Below are positions 1 through 5,169 of a stretch of DNA of 5,169 bases, piece after piece. The position numbers and the translations under genes are program-made. Below the pieces are notes generated by a model, which did no database searches, was not told the origin of the DNA, and saw nothing but the letters and a program-made list of their open reading frames with translations. The DNA is from an uncultured Eubacterium sp. (GTDB lineage Bacteria > Bacillota > Clostridia > Oscillospirales > Acutalibacteraceae): the NCBI GenBank assembly GCA_945979635.1, contig CAMFPZ010000080.1, positions 1 through 5,169 on the forward strand, read 5' to 3'. How positions within the stretch are numbered: position 1 is the stretch's first letter; every line of letters starts with the position of its first letter.

Positions 1-45
1 GATTCCTCTACGTCTCGTGGGCTCGGAGATGTGTATAAGAGACAG
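1..45 (+). other. Nextera sequencing adapter (non-genomic)
   Basis: This is library-construction sequence left at the contig end. Bases 1-3 (GAT) fit the end of the Illumina P7 primer. Bases 4-11 read TCCTCTAC, which I recall as the i7 index N712. Bases 12-26 are the Nextera read-2 segment GTCTCGTGGGCTCGG, and bases 27-45 are the 19-base Tn5 mosaic end AGATGTGTATAAGAGACAG. The match is continuous and exact to memory, so natural origin is very unlikely. Genomic sequence begins at base 46. Nothing in 1-45 should be annotated as biology, and the natural upstream neighbour of the first gene is missing. Confidence 0.97.
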
Positions 46-50
46 TAATA

Positions 51-59
51 TGTTATAAT
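51..59 (+). promoter_or_regulatory. Extended -10 promoter element (truncated promoter)
   Basis: TGTTATAAT matches the extended -10 consensus TGnTATAAT exactly. It lies 62 bases before the thioesterase start, leaving room for a leader of about 55 bases. The -35 position would fall around bases 31-36, inside the adapter, so that element cannot be seen. The region is AT-rich and a chance match is possible, but the position ahead of the first gene and the complete TGn motif favour a sigma-A-type promoter. Confidence 0.45.
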
Positions 60-81
60 ATAAAGGATATTATCATTACTC

Positions 82-109
82 TAGGGTAACGATAACAATC
101 CGTACCCTA
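82..109 (+). repeat. Inverted repeat in the thioesterase leader
   Basis: TAGGGTA (82-88) and TACCCTA (103-109) are perfect 7-base complements separated by 14 bases. The right arm ends one base before the GGAGG ribosome binding site at 111-115. The pair could be a DNA operator for a dimeric repressor, or a weak RNA hairpin placed against the Shine-Dalgarno sequence. The loop is long and the stem short, so it may equally be chance. No T-tract follows, so it is not a terminator. Confidence 0.3.
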
Positions 110-110
110 T

Positions 111-115
111 GGAGG
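111..115 (+). promoter_or_regulatory. Ribosome binding site of the thioesterase gene
   Basis: GGAGG sits six bases before the ATG at 122 and is a near-complete anti-16S match. It fixes that ATG as the start. No other plausible start lies between it and the adapter in this frame. Confidence 0.8.
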
Positions 116-121
116 TGGAGT

Positions 122-505
122 ATGAAGAGCTTTGATAATTATGCCAAGGGAACGGCTATGGTTGAGGTTAACTCGGCTAATACGGCGATTGCCGCATCAA
201 GCGGCTCTCTCGAAGTATTTGGAACGCCGTTTATGATTGCACTTATGGAGAAGGCAACTACAAATGCCGTTGTCAATCTTTTGGACGATGGCGAAACAAC
301 TGTCGGAACAAAAATTGATGTAAGCCATTGTAAGGCGAGCGGACTCGGAACAGTTATTACAGCCGAGGCGGAGCTTGTTGAGGTGAGTGGCAGAAGGTTG
401 GTTTTCGGCGTTAAGGCGTTTGATGACAAGGGAGATGTTATCGGCGAAGGCGTGATTGAACGCTTTGTTGTTATTGCTGAGAAGTTTATGAGCAGGCTCT
501 CGTAG
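122..505 (+). CDS. Hotdog-fold acyl-CoA thioesterase, FlK-like
   Basis: A 127-residue cytoplasmic protein of the single-domain hotdog thioesterase class, resembling fluoroacetyl-CoA thioesterase FlK of Streptomyces cattleya. The FlK catalytic set is Thr42, Glu50 and His76. Here Thr35 (in FGTPFM), Glu43 (in LMEKA) and His69 (in VSHCKAS) occur with identical spacings of 8 and 26 residues. The C-terminal half has the usual strand pattern of the fold, with alternating hydrophobics at 78-88, 92-100 and 106-117. Length is normal for the family. Such proteins hydrolyse short acyl-CoA thioesters; the substrate here is unknown and fluoroacetyl-CoA should not be assumed, because close relatives are common in Clostridia that do not meet fluoroacetate. 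The protein has no signal peptide or membrane segment. It has its own strong ribosome binding site and is separated by 91 bases from the downstream operon, so it may be a separate unit or the first gene of a longer one. Confidence 0.88.
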   Translation: MKSFDNYAKGTAMVEVNSANTAIAASSGSLEVFGTPFMIALMEKATTNAVVNLLDDGETTVGTKIDVSHCKASGLGTVITAEAELVEVSGRRLVFGVKAFDDKGDVIGEGVIERFVVIAEKFMSRLS

Positions 506-582
506 GCTTAGCGAGTATTTTAGTGAAGAGTAGGGGCAAATCTGCCGCAATAAACCATAGCGTGGATTATTAGCATTACCTC

Positions 583-589
583 AGGGAGG
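583..589 (+). promoter_or_regulatory. Ribosome binding site of the HAD-Nudix gene
   Basis: AGGGAGG lies seven bases before the ATG at 597. It is a strong Shine-Dalgarno and sets the start of the HAD domain, whose first strand (KKAVIFDFDGT) begins immediately after the methionine, as is normal for the family. The preceding gap 506-596 holds no gene, no clear promoter and no terminator, so read-through from the thioesterase gene is possible. Confidence 0.8.
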
Positions 590-596
590 AAAAACT

Positions 597-1769
597 ATGA
601 AAAAGGCTGTTATCTTCGATTTCGACGGAACACTTTGTGATACCGGAATCGGCGTAAAGAAGAGTGCAAAATACGCTCTTGATGCATTTAATATAGAAGC
701 ACCCGAATGGGAGGAGCTCGATTTTTTTATCGGTCCGCCGTTGTTGGTAACATTTCAAGAGAAATTCGGCCAGAGTGCCGCCGATTCCGAAAAATTGGTA
801 AAGAAATACCGCGAAAGATATACTAATATCGGATTATATGAAAGCGAGTTCTATTCGGGAATACCTCAGCTTCTTCAAAGGCTGAAGAACGACGGAATGA
901 AGCTGGGTATTGCATCCTCAAAGCCTGCTAAATATGTTGAGGAGCTCTTAATTAAGGAGGGGCTAATCTCCTTATTTGACTATGTCAGTGCTGTGAGCTT
1001 CAACGCGGACTGTGAATCGAAGCAGAGCATAATTGACCGTTGCCTAAATGAGCTTGGAGTCGAGAGCAAGGACGCCGTTATGGTCGGCGACAGATTTTAT
1101 GATATAGACGGAGCTCGTGCATGCGGAGTTGACAGCATAGGTGTGCTATGGGGCTTTGGAACGAAATTTGAGCTTATCGAGAGCGGAGCAAAGTATATAA
1201 TTGATAAAATTGACGATATAGAGAATATTGCCCTTGGTCTTTATGAGCGTACAGAGAATATTCAAGGAATATTCAGTGGAAATGTTATAACCGTCCATCA
1301 CGACGATATAACTCTGTGTAACGACCAGCCGGCGAAGAGAGAATGTGTCGACCATCCGGGCGGAGTTGGCATTATTTGTCTAAACGAGGATGACGAGGTT
1401 GTTTTGGTTCGCCAGTTTAGATATCCGTATAAGGAAACAATTTACGAAATTCCGGCAGGAAAGCTCGAGAAGGACGAAAATCCTGTCGATGCGGCAATGC
1501 GTGAGCTTCGCGAGGAATGCGGAGCGGTATGTGACGAGCTGCGTGAGCTGGGCGAGATTTATCCTTCTCCGGGATATACGAACGAGATTATAAGACTTTA
1601 TGCCTGTACGAATCCGACCTTCGTTGAGCAGGAGCTGGATGAGGATGAATTTTTGCAGGTTTGCAAAATGAAATTCACTACTCTTATTGCAAAAATTATG
1701 TCCGGCGAAATCAAGGACGCAAAAACAATCGCCGCGGCGATGAAGCTAAAGGAATTGAGAAACAAATAA
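597..1769 (+). CDS. HAD phosphatase (5'-nucleotidase-like) fused to Nudix ADP-ribose pyrophosphatase
   Basis: A 390-residue cytoplasmic protein with two complete hydrolase domains in one frame. Residues 1 to about 215 form a HAD subfamily I phosphatase: motif I is DFDGT (nucleophile Asp8, acid Asp10), motif II is Ser107-Ser108, motif III is Lys142, and motif IV is GDRFYDIDGA (Asp165, Asp169). The cap contains FIGPPL (44-49), typical of the Streptococcus 5'-nucleotidase/phosphoglycolate phosphatase group. Residues from about 218 to 390 form a Nudix domain with a full box starting at Gly288: Glu294, Arg302-Glu303, Glu306-Glu307 and Gly309. The upstream VRQFRYP and EIPAGK, and the SPG at 324-326 after the box, are marks of the ADP-ribose pyrophosphatase (NudF) group, which gives AMP and ribose 5-phosphate. 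Each half has the length of a free-standing enzyme, so this is a fusion rather than a truncation. The stop overlaps the next start by one base (TAATG). Substrates are inferred, not shown. Confidence 0.9.
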   Translation: MKKAVIFDFDGTLCDTGIGVKKSAKYALDAFNIEAPEWEELDFFIGPPLLVTFQEKFGQSAADSEKLVKKYRERYTNIGLYESEFYSGIPQLLQRLKNDGMKLGIASSKPAKYVEELLIKEGLISLFDYVSAVSFNADCESKQSIIDRCLNELGVESKDAVMVGDRFYDIDGARACGVDSIGVLWGFGTKFELIESGAKYIIDKIDDIENIALGLYERTENIQGIFSGNVITVHHDDITLCNDQPAKRECVDHPGGVGIICLNEDDEVVLVRQFRYPYKETIYEIPAGKLEKDENPVDAAMRELREECGAVCDELRELGEIYPSPGYTNEIIRLYACTNPTFVEQELDEDEFLQVCKMKFTTLIAKIMSGEIKDAKTIAAAMKLKELRNK

Positions 1770-2902
1770 TGAGTGCATATTTAGACAACAGTGCAACAAC
1801 AAAACCAACAAAGGAAGCCGCCGACAGAGTTTATAAATTGCTTACCGAAGATTTCGGTAATCCGTCATCCTTCCATAAGGAGGGCTTAATCGCGAATGAG
1901 CAGATGCGTATCGCTCGCGAAGCAATAGCCAAATCGCTTTCGTGCCAGGCGGATGAGATATATTTTACATCGGGCGGCACAGAGGCGAATAATCTTGCAG
2001 TTTTCGGTACGGCATACGCTAATCGCAGAAAAGGCAGGCGAATTGTTACTACTGCAATTGAGCACGAGAGTGTGCTTGAATCGGTTGCCGAGCTGGAAAA
2101 GGAGGGCTTTGAGGTTGTTCGACTTATGCCCGATAAATTCGGCAGAATAACCGAGGAACAGATTTTCGAGGCTGTAAACAGCGATACTATTCTCGTCACT
2201 ATGATGTATATAAATAACGAGGTGGGTTCAATTTTGCCTGTGCGGTCAATAAAAAAGGCTGTTCAAAGGGCGAATTCACCGGCTCTCATACATATCGACT
2301 GCGTTCAGGCATACGGAAAGGTTGAGGTTAAACCGACAAAGCTTGGAGCAGACCTTGTCACGATAACCGGACATAAGGTGCACGCACCGAAGGGAGTAGG
2401 TGCTCTTTATGTCAAAAAGGGAGCGAGAATTTTGCCGCGAACCTTCGGCGGTGAGCAGGAAAAGAAGCTTCGTCCGGGAACGCAAGCAAGTCCGTTGATT
2501 GCCGGATTCGGCGTTGCCGTTAGTCAATTTCCCGATTTTTCACGGCTTGGTGAAAAAATGAGAGAGCTTAATTTGTATGCAAGACAGAGGTTGTCGGAGA
2601 TAGACGGACTGAGATTTAATAATGACGAGAAATCGTCGGACTATATCTTGAATGTGTATATTCCGACCTTTATGACAAGCCAAACGATTGTTCAGCATCT
2701 TTCGTCGCAGTACGGAATTTATGTCAGCAACGGCTCAGCCTGTGCAAAGGGTAGAAAAAGCCATGTTCTAACTGCTATGAGGCTGAATGACAAGGTTATC
2801 GAAAAGTCAATTCGTATCAGCTTTTGTCGTTTTACTACAAAGGAAGAAATAGACAATCTGGTCGAAGCCTTGAAAGAAACAACAAAAAATTATCCTATAT
2901 GA
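1769..2902 (+). CDS. Cysteine desulfurase, NifS/IscS (class V aminotransferase) type
   Basis: A 377-residue PLP enzyme that converts L-cysteine to alanine and holds the sulfur as a protein persulfide. The N-terminus MSAYLDNSATT matches the canonical YLDNaATT start of the family, so ATG 1769 is chosen over the in-frame ATG at 1661, which would lie wholly inside the Nudix coding region. Visible residues are His99 (stacks on PLP), Asp177 and Gln180 in HIDCVQ, the PLP lysine Lys203 in TGHK, and the persulfide cysteine Cys325 in NGSACAKG. All lie within a few positions of E. coli IscS (His104, Asp180, Gln183, Lys206, Cys328). From the catalytic Cys to the following HVL the loop is about two residues shorter than in IscS. 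The start overlaps the previous stop and the ribosome binding site is weak (AAAGGAA, distant), suggesting translational coupling. The gene directly precedes thiI, as nifZ does in Bacillus, so its main acceptor is probably ThiI. No iscU or iscR is visible nearby. Confidence 0.93.
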   Translation: MSAYLDNSATTKPTKEAADRVYKLLTEDFGNPSSFHKEGLIANEQMRIAREAIAKSLSCQADEIYFTSGGTEANNLAVFGTAYANRRKGRRIVTTAIEHESVLESVAELEKEGFEVVRLMPDKFGRITEEQIFEAVNSDTILVTMMYINNEVGSILPVRSIKKAVQRANSPALIHIDCVQAYGKVEVKPTKLGADLVTITGHKVHAPKGVGALYVKKGARILPRTFGGEQEKKLRPGTQASPLIAGFGVAVSQFPDFSRLGEKMRELNLYARQRLSEIDGLRFNNDEKSSDYILNVYIPTFMTSQTIVQHLSSQYGIYVSNGSACAKGRKSHVLTAMRLNDKVIEKSIRISFCRFTTKEEIDNLVEALKETTKNYPI

Positions 2903-2906
2903 GGAG
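2901..2906 (+). promoter_or_regulatory. Ribosome binding site of thiI overlapping the desulfurase stop
   Basis: GAGGAG begins inside the TGA stop of the desulfurase gene (2900-2902) and lies four bases before ATG 2911. The spacing is slightly short but the match is good. It supports ATG 2911 over ATG 2899, which overlaps the stop as ATGA and has no ribosome binding site of its own. The resulting MKEIILIKNGELVLKG start also matches the family. Confidence 0.65.
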
Positions 2907-2910
2907 CGTT

Positions 2911-4080
2911 ATGAAAGAGATAATACTTATAAAAAACGGAGAGCTTGTTCTCAAGGGATTGAATAGAAATACCTTCGAGGATATTCTCATAAAGAATATG
3001 CGAAAAGCACTCAGGGAGCACGGCGAATTCCGCTTCACGAAGAGCCAATCCACTATAATGGTTGAGCCTGTTGAAGAGGATGTTGATATGGATGACTGCA
3101 CAGAGATTCTTCGCAGGATTTTCGGCATTGCCGCATTGTCGCGTGCCGTTGTTGCCGAAAAGGATTTTGAGGATATTAAGCAAAAGACAATCGAATATCT
3201 CGGCGAAAGACTCGGCGAGGTCAACACCTTTAAGGTAAACGCAAAGCGAAGCGACAAGAAATTCCCTATGAAATCGCCGGAAATCTGTCGCGAGCTGGGA
3301 GGCCATATTCTTTCGAGATATCATTCACTCAAGGTTGATGTGCATAATCCCGATTTGACTGTAACGGTTGAGGTTAGGGATAGATATGCCTTCATCCATG
3401 GCGACAGCATTAAGGGAGCGGGCGGAATGCCTGTAAGTACAAGCGGCAGAGGTGCTGTTCTTATCAGCGGCGGCATTGATTCTCCTGTTGCTGCATATAT
3501 GATGGCTAAGCGTGGAATAGAGCTTGTTTCGGTTCATTTCGCTTCTCCGCCGTTTACTACCGAGCTTGCGGAGCAAAAGGTTATGGAGCTTTTGCACAGG
3601 GTTGCCCGTTACAGCGGACCGATAACTACCTATGTCGTTCATTTTACGGAAATTCAAGAAGAAATCCGAAGGAATTGTCCGGAGCATTTTTTCACTATAA
3701 TTATGCGTAGATATATGATGAGAATTGCCGAGGCACTTGCGAAAAAGCAAAAATGCTCGGCACTCATCACAGGCGAGAGCGTAGGTCAGGTTGCGAGCCA
3801 AACTATTTATGCTCTCGGTTGCACAGATGCCGCAACCGGCCTGCCGGTTTTTCGTCCTTGTATAGGTATGGATAAGGAGGAAATCATCCGTATTTCACGC
3901 CAAATTGATACATTTGAAACCTCGATTTTGCCTTATGAGGACTGCTGTACGGTGTTTACACCGAAGCATCCGAAAACGAGACCGAACCTCGACGAAATCA
4001 TCGAAGCAGAAAAATCGCTCGACAGCGAGGCATTAATCGACAGGGCAATTAAGAATGCCAGAAAGACGGTTGTTCATTAA
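2911..4080 (+). CDS. thiI: tRNA 4-thiouridine synthase ThiI, short form without rhodanese domain
   Basis: A 389-residue cytoplasmic enzyme that adenylates uridine 8 of tRNA and replaces its oxygen with sulfur, giving s4U8, a near-UV sensor base. Residues 1-60 form the N-terminal ferredoxin-like domain (GELVLKGLNR at 10-19 is characteristic). Residues from about 61 to 165 form the THUMP RNA-binding domain. From about 175 onward is the adenylating domain with the PP-loop SGGIDS at 186-191, followed by SPVAAYMMAKRG. TGESVGQVASQT (288-299) and PYEDCCTVFTPKHP (341-354) are conserved signatures; one of Cys345/Cys346 should correspond to the sulfur-handling Cys344 of E. coli ThiI. The protein ends at 389, whereas E. 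coli ThiI has about 482 residues with a C-terminal rhodanese domain carrying Cys456. That domain is absent, as in Bacillus, where a dedicated desulfurase delivers sulfur directly. The upstream gene fills that role here. Thiazole (thiamine) synthesis by this form is not expected from sequence, because in Salmonella that function resides in the rhodanese domain. Confidence 0.96.
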   Translation: MKEIILIKNGELVLKGLNRNTFEDILIKNMRKALREHGEFRFTKSQSTIMVEPVEEDVDMDDCTEILRRIFGIAALSRAVVAEKDFEDIKQKTIEYLGERLGEVNTFKVNAKRSDKKFPMKSPEICRELGGHILSRYHSLKVDVHNPDLTVTVEVRDRYAFIHGDSIKGAGGMPVSTSGRGAVLISGGIDSPVAAYMMAKRGIELVSVHFASPPFTTELAEQKVMELLHRVARYSGPITTYVVHFTEIQEEIRRNCPEHFFTIIMRRYMMRIAEALAKKQKCSALITGESVGQVASQTIYALGCTDAATGLPVFRPCIGMDKEEIIRISRQIDTFETSILPYEDCCTVFTPKHPKTRPNLDEIIEAEKSLDSEALIDRAIKNARKTVVH

Positions 4081-5078
4081 TGAAAAAATATAATGAAAAA
4101 ATCAACAGGGCGTTGAACGAGGCGGAGGTTGACGATATTCTCGGCTCGTTTAGGACGGATAGCGTCAGTCCGGTTATTGAGGAAATTGAACCGCCTAAAA
4201 GGTCGCTTTCGCAGGAAGCAAAGAAGGAAAAAAGAGCAGAAAAGCCGTCCGGAAAAAAGCGGAGTATAATAAAAAAGCTTCTGATTACAGGAGCCGTTGC
4301 GGTTGCAGTTGCTTTGGCCGTCGGTGCGATATTCGGAATTGTTGAATCCGGCAAAACGGCTTATCTAAAGCCGTATAAAGAAAAATACGGAATTGATTTT
4401 CCGAATGGAATTGCTGAAGAATTCTGTGATGCATATGGCGAGAATCAGGATGTTGTCGGAAGATTGATTATCAAGGACACGGGCTCAACATTTCTTGTTT
4501 TGTCGCAGAGTGATATTGATGAGCCGCATTTCGAGGGTGAGAATGCAACAAGCGACGAATTGCAGTTTAGGAGCATTAGAATAAGAAATACGGACGCCGA
4601 TATTGAAAAGGCATATTCCTCGCTTGAAAAGTATAGCAATGCAACTCAAAGAGTGACCTTTACCGATATTTTCGGAAAGAGAACAAATTATAGGGTTATC
4701 GGGGCGTTTTATACCAATACCCTTCCTACTCAAGATAACGGAAAGATTTTTGCGTTCAATGTTAGCGGAACCTTGACCGAGGACAGCTTCGATGATTATG
4801 AGGATAGGATAAGCACGAGATTTCTCTATAAGACGGGACGCAATATTTCATATTATTCTAAATATCTAATCATCAGTGCAAATAGCGATTTTCTTGAAAA
4901 AAGCAGATTTGTTATTATTTGCGAAATGGTTGACGGCGATGTTGAGCCGATAACTAACGCAACCCCTAACGAAAAAATTCACTATCCGCAGGCATGGTAC
5001 GATGCAAATAATGAGCATAATCCGTACTGGCTTGCCGGACAATTTCGACCTGAATATATTAATTCAAATGAAAAATAG
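4080..5078 (+). CDS. Class B sortase-like membrane protein, probable pseudo-enzyme
   Basis: A 332-residue single-pass protein. Residues 1-62 are a charged cytoplasmic tail (VDDILGSF at 17-24, Lys/Arg-rich 48-66). Residues 66-88 are one hydrophobic segment preceded by KKRSIIKK, predicting N-in/C-out topology. The outside part follows clostridial class B sortases from memory: KYGIDFPNGI (102-111), NQDVVGRLII (122-131, family usually VGW), FGKRTNYRVIGAFYTN (198-213), the KYLIISANS strand (261-269), SRFVIICEMV (275-284) and HYPQAWYDANN (301-311). In active sortases the 261-269 strand ends TLSTC. Here the Cys position is Asn268, while Arg276 keeps the usual eight-residue distance. The YGHN catalytic His region appears as IRIRN, giving Arg169, and the segment between VVG and there is roughly a dozen residues short. 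Catalysis of LPXTG/NPQTN-type transpeptidation is therefore unlikely. The frame is intact and the start overlaps the thiI stop (TAATG), so it looks translated. The actual role is unknown. Confidence 0.75.
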   Translation: MKKYNEKINRALNEAEVDDILGSFRTDSVSPVIEEIEPPKRSLSQEAKKEKRAEKPSGKKRSIIKKLLITGAVAVAVALAVGAIFGIVESGKTAYLKPYKEKYGIDFPNGIAEEFCDAYGENQDVVGRLIIKDTGSTFLVLSQSDIDEPHFEGENATSDELQFRSIRIRNTDADIEKAYSSLEKYSNATQRVTFTDIFGKRTNYRVIGAFYTNTLPTQDNGKIFAFNVSGTLTEDSFDDYEDRISTRFLYKTGRNISYYSKYLIISANSDFLEKSRFVIICEMVDGDVEPITNATPNEKIHYPQAWYDANNEHNPYWLAGQFRPEYINSNEK

Positions 5079-5115
5079 CTTGGACATTAAATCCAAGCTA
5101 TTTTTGTTTTGTTTG
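5071..5115 (+). terminator. Intrinsic terminator, possibly bidirectional
   Basis: TAGCTTGGA (5076-5084) pairs perfectly with TCCAAGCTA (5092-5100) around a 7-base loop, and the flanking AAAAA (5071-5075) and TTTTT (5101-5105) extend the stem to 14 pairs. The plus strand continues with a T-rich tail (TTTTTGTTTTGTTTG). Read on the minus strand the same stem is followed by TTTTTCATTTG, so it can also stop transcription from the right. The TAG stop of the sortase-like gene forms the first three bases of the core stem. Confidence 0.92.
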
Positions 5116-5127
5116 ATATTGACTTAA

Positions 5128-5169
5128 TTAGTTGTTTGGAGCAGCAACATAATCTCTACAAGAATCAGC
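5128..5169 (-). CDS. Possible C-terminal end of a converging gene (partial)
   Basis: On the minus strand the window edge opens in frame with 13 codons (ADSCRDYVAAPNN) followed by TAA at 5130-5128. The stop lies about 13 bases before the far edge of the terminator, which can act in this direction, and this is the main support for a real gene tail. Another minus frame is also open to the edge (14 codons ending in TAA), so chance openness cannot be excluded over such a short stretch. The peptide is not recognised as any family. Confidence 0.3.
   Translation of the reverse strand, partial: ADSCRDYVAAPNN

Noticed and set aside
535..546. GGCA-AATC-TGCC small hairpin between the first two genes
   Set aside because: It has only four stem pairs and no T-tract, so it is too weak to call a terminator.
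139..550. Minus-strand open frames opposite the thioesterase gene
   Set aside because: They overlap fully with a gene carrying conserved catalytic residues, and their products are low-complexity Ser/Thr/Ala-rich without a motif.
579..589. CCTC/GAGG pairing around the ribosome binding site of the HAD-Nudix gene
   Set aside because: A four-base stem with a three-base loop is expected by chance near any Shine-Dalgarno sequence.
1661..1768. Upstream in-frame ATG giving a 36-residue extension of the desulfurase
   Set aside because: The extension lies wholly inside the Nudix coding region, has no family similarity, and the canonical YLDNSATT start follows ATG 1769.
2824..2910. Upstream in-frame ATGs (2824, 2899) for thiI
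   Set aside because: The first lies inside the desulfurase gene. The second lacks a ribosome binding site, and the MKEIILI start at 2911 matches the family and follows GAGGAG.
157..3376. Recurring GGTTGAGGTTA at about 159, 2319 and 3365
   Set aside because: In each case it encodes Val-Glu-Val in frame, so it reflects codon preference rather than a dispersed repeat.
2890..3801. Long minus-strand open frames opposite thiI (120-158 codons)
   Set aside because: They are antisense to a conserved gene, have no recognisable domain or ribosome binding site, and their composition looks like a codon shadow.
4920..4922. Cys281 of the sortase-like protein as a replacement nucleophile
   Set aside because: It lies five residues after the conserved Arg276 in the following strand, not at the end of the TLSTC-type strand, so it is not in the expected active-site position.

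Overview
The window holds a short stretch of a low-to-moderate G+C Gram-positive genome, most likely an uncultured Clostridia (Oscillospiraceae/Lachnospiraceae-like) assembled from Illumina Nextera data. The taxonomic call is an inference. It rests on strong AGGAGG-type ribosome binding sites, a tightly packed one-strand operon, a ThiI without a rhodanese domain placed behind a cysteine desulfurase (as in Bacillus nifZ-thiI), and a class B sortase-type protein. The first 45 bases are not genomic: they are the Nextera P7-side adapter with an i7 index and the Tn5 mosaic end, so the real contig starts at base 46.

Layout, all on the plus strand: an extended -10 promoter remnant and a small inverted repeat precede a hotdog-fold, FlK-like acyl-CoA thioesterase (122-505). 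After a 91-base gap comes a four-gene unit: a two-domain protein joining a HAD 5'-nucleotidase-like phosphatase to an ADP-ribose pyrophosphatase-type Nudix hydrolase (597-1769); a NifS/IscS-type cysteine desulfurase (1769-2902); the tRNA 4-thiouridine synthase ThiI (2911-4080); and a single-pass membrane protein with a class B sortase-like extracellular domain (4080-5078). The unit is closed by a strong intrinsic terminator (5071-5115) that can also form on the other strand. The last 42 bases on the minus strand read as the possible tail of a converging gene.

The desulfurase and ThiI form a self-contained sulfur relay for s4U8 of tRNA: the desulfurase takes sulfur from cysteine as a persulfide and hands it to ThiI. 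The HAD-Nudix protein could convert ADP-ribose to AMP plus ribose 5-phosphate and then AMP to adenosine, if the two domains have the activities their sequences suggest.

The most unusual item is the last gene. It aligns by eye with clostridial class B sortases over its whole extracellular part, including the C-terminal YPQAWYD segment. However, the catalytic Cys position reads Asn268 and the catalytic His position appears to be Arg169, while the Arg (Arg276) is kept. It therefore looks like a catalytically dead sortase homologue that has kept an intact reading frame. No CRISPR array, tRNA, rRNA, insertion sequence or phage gene was seen.
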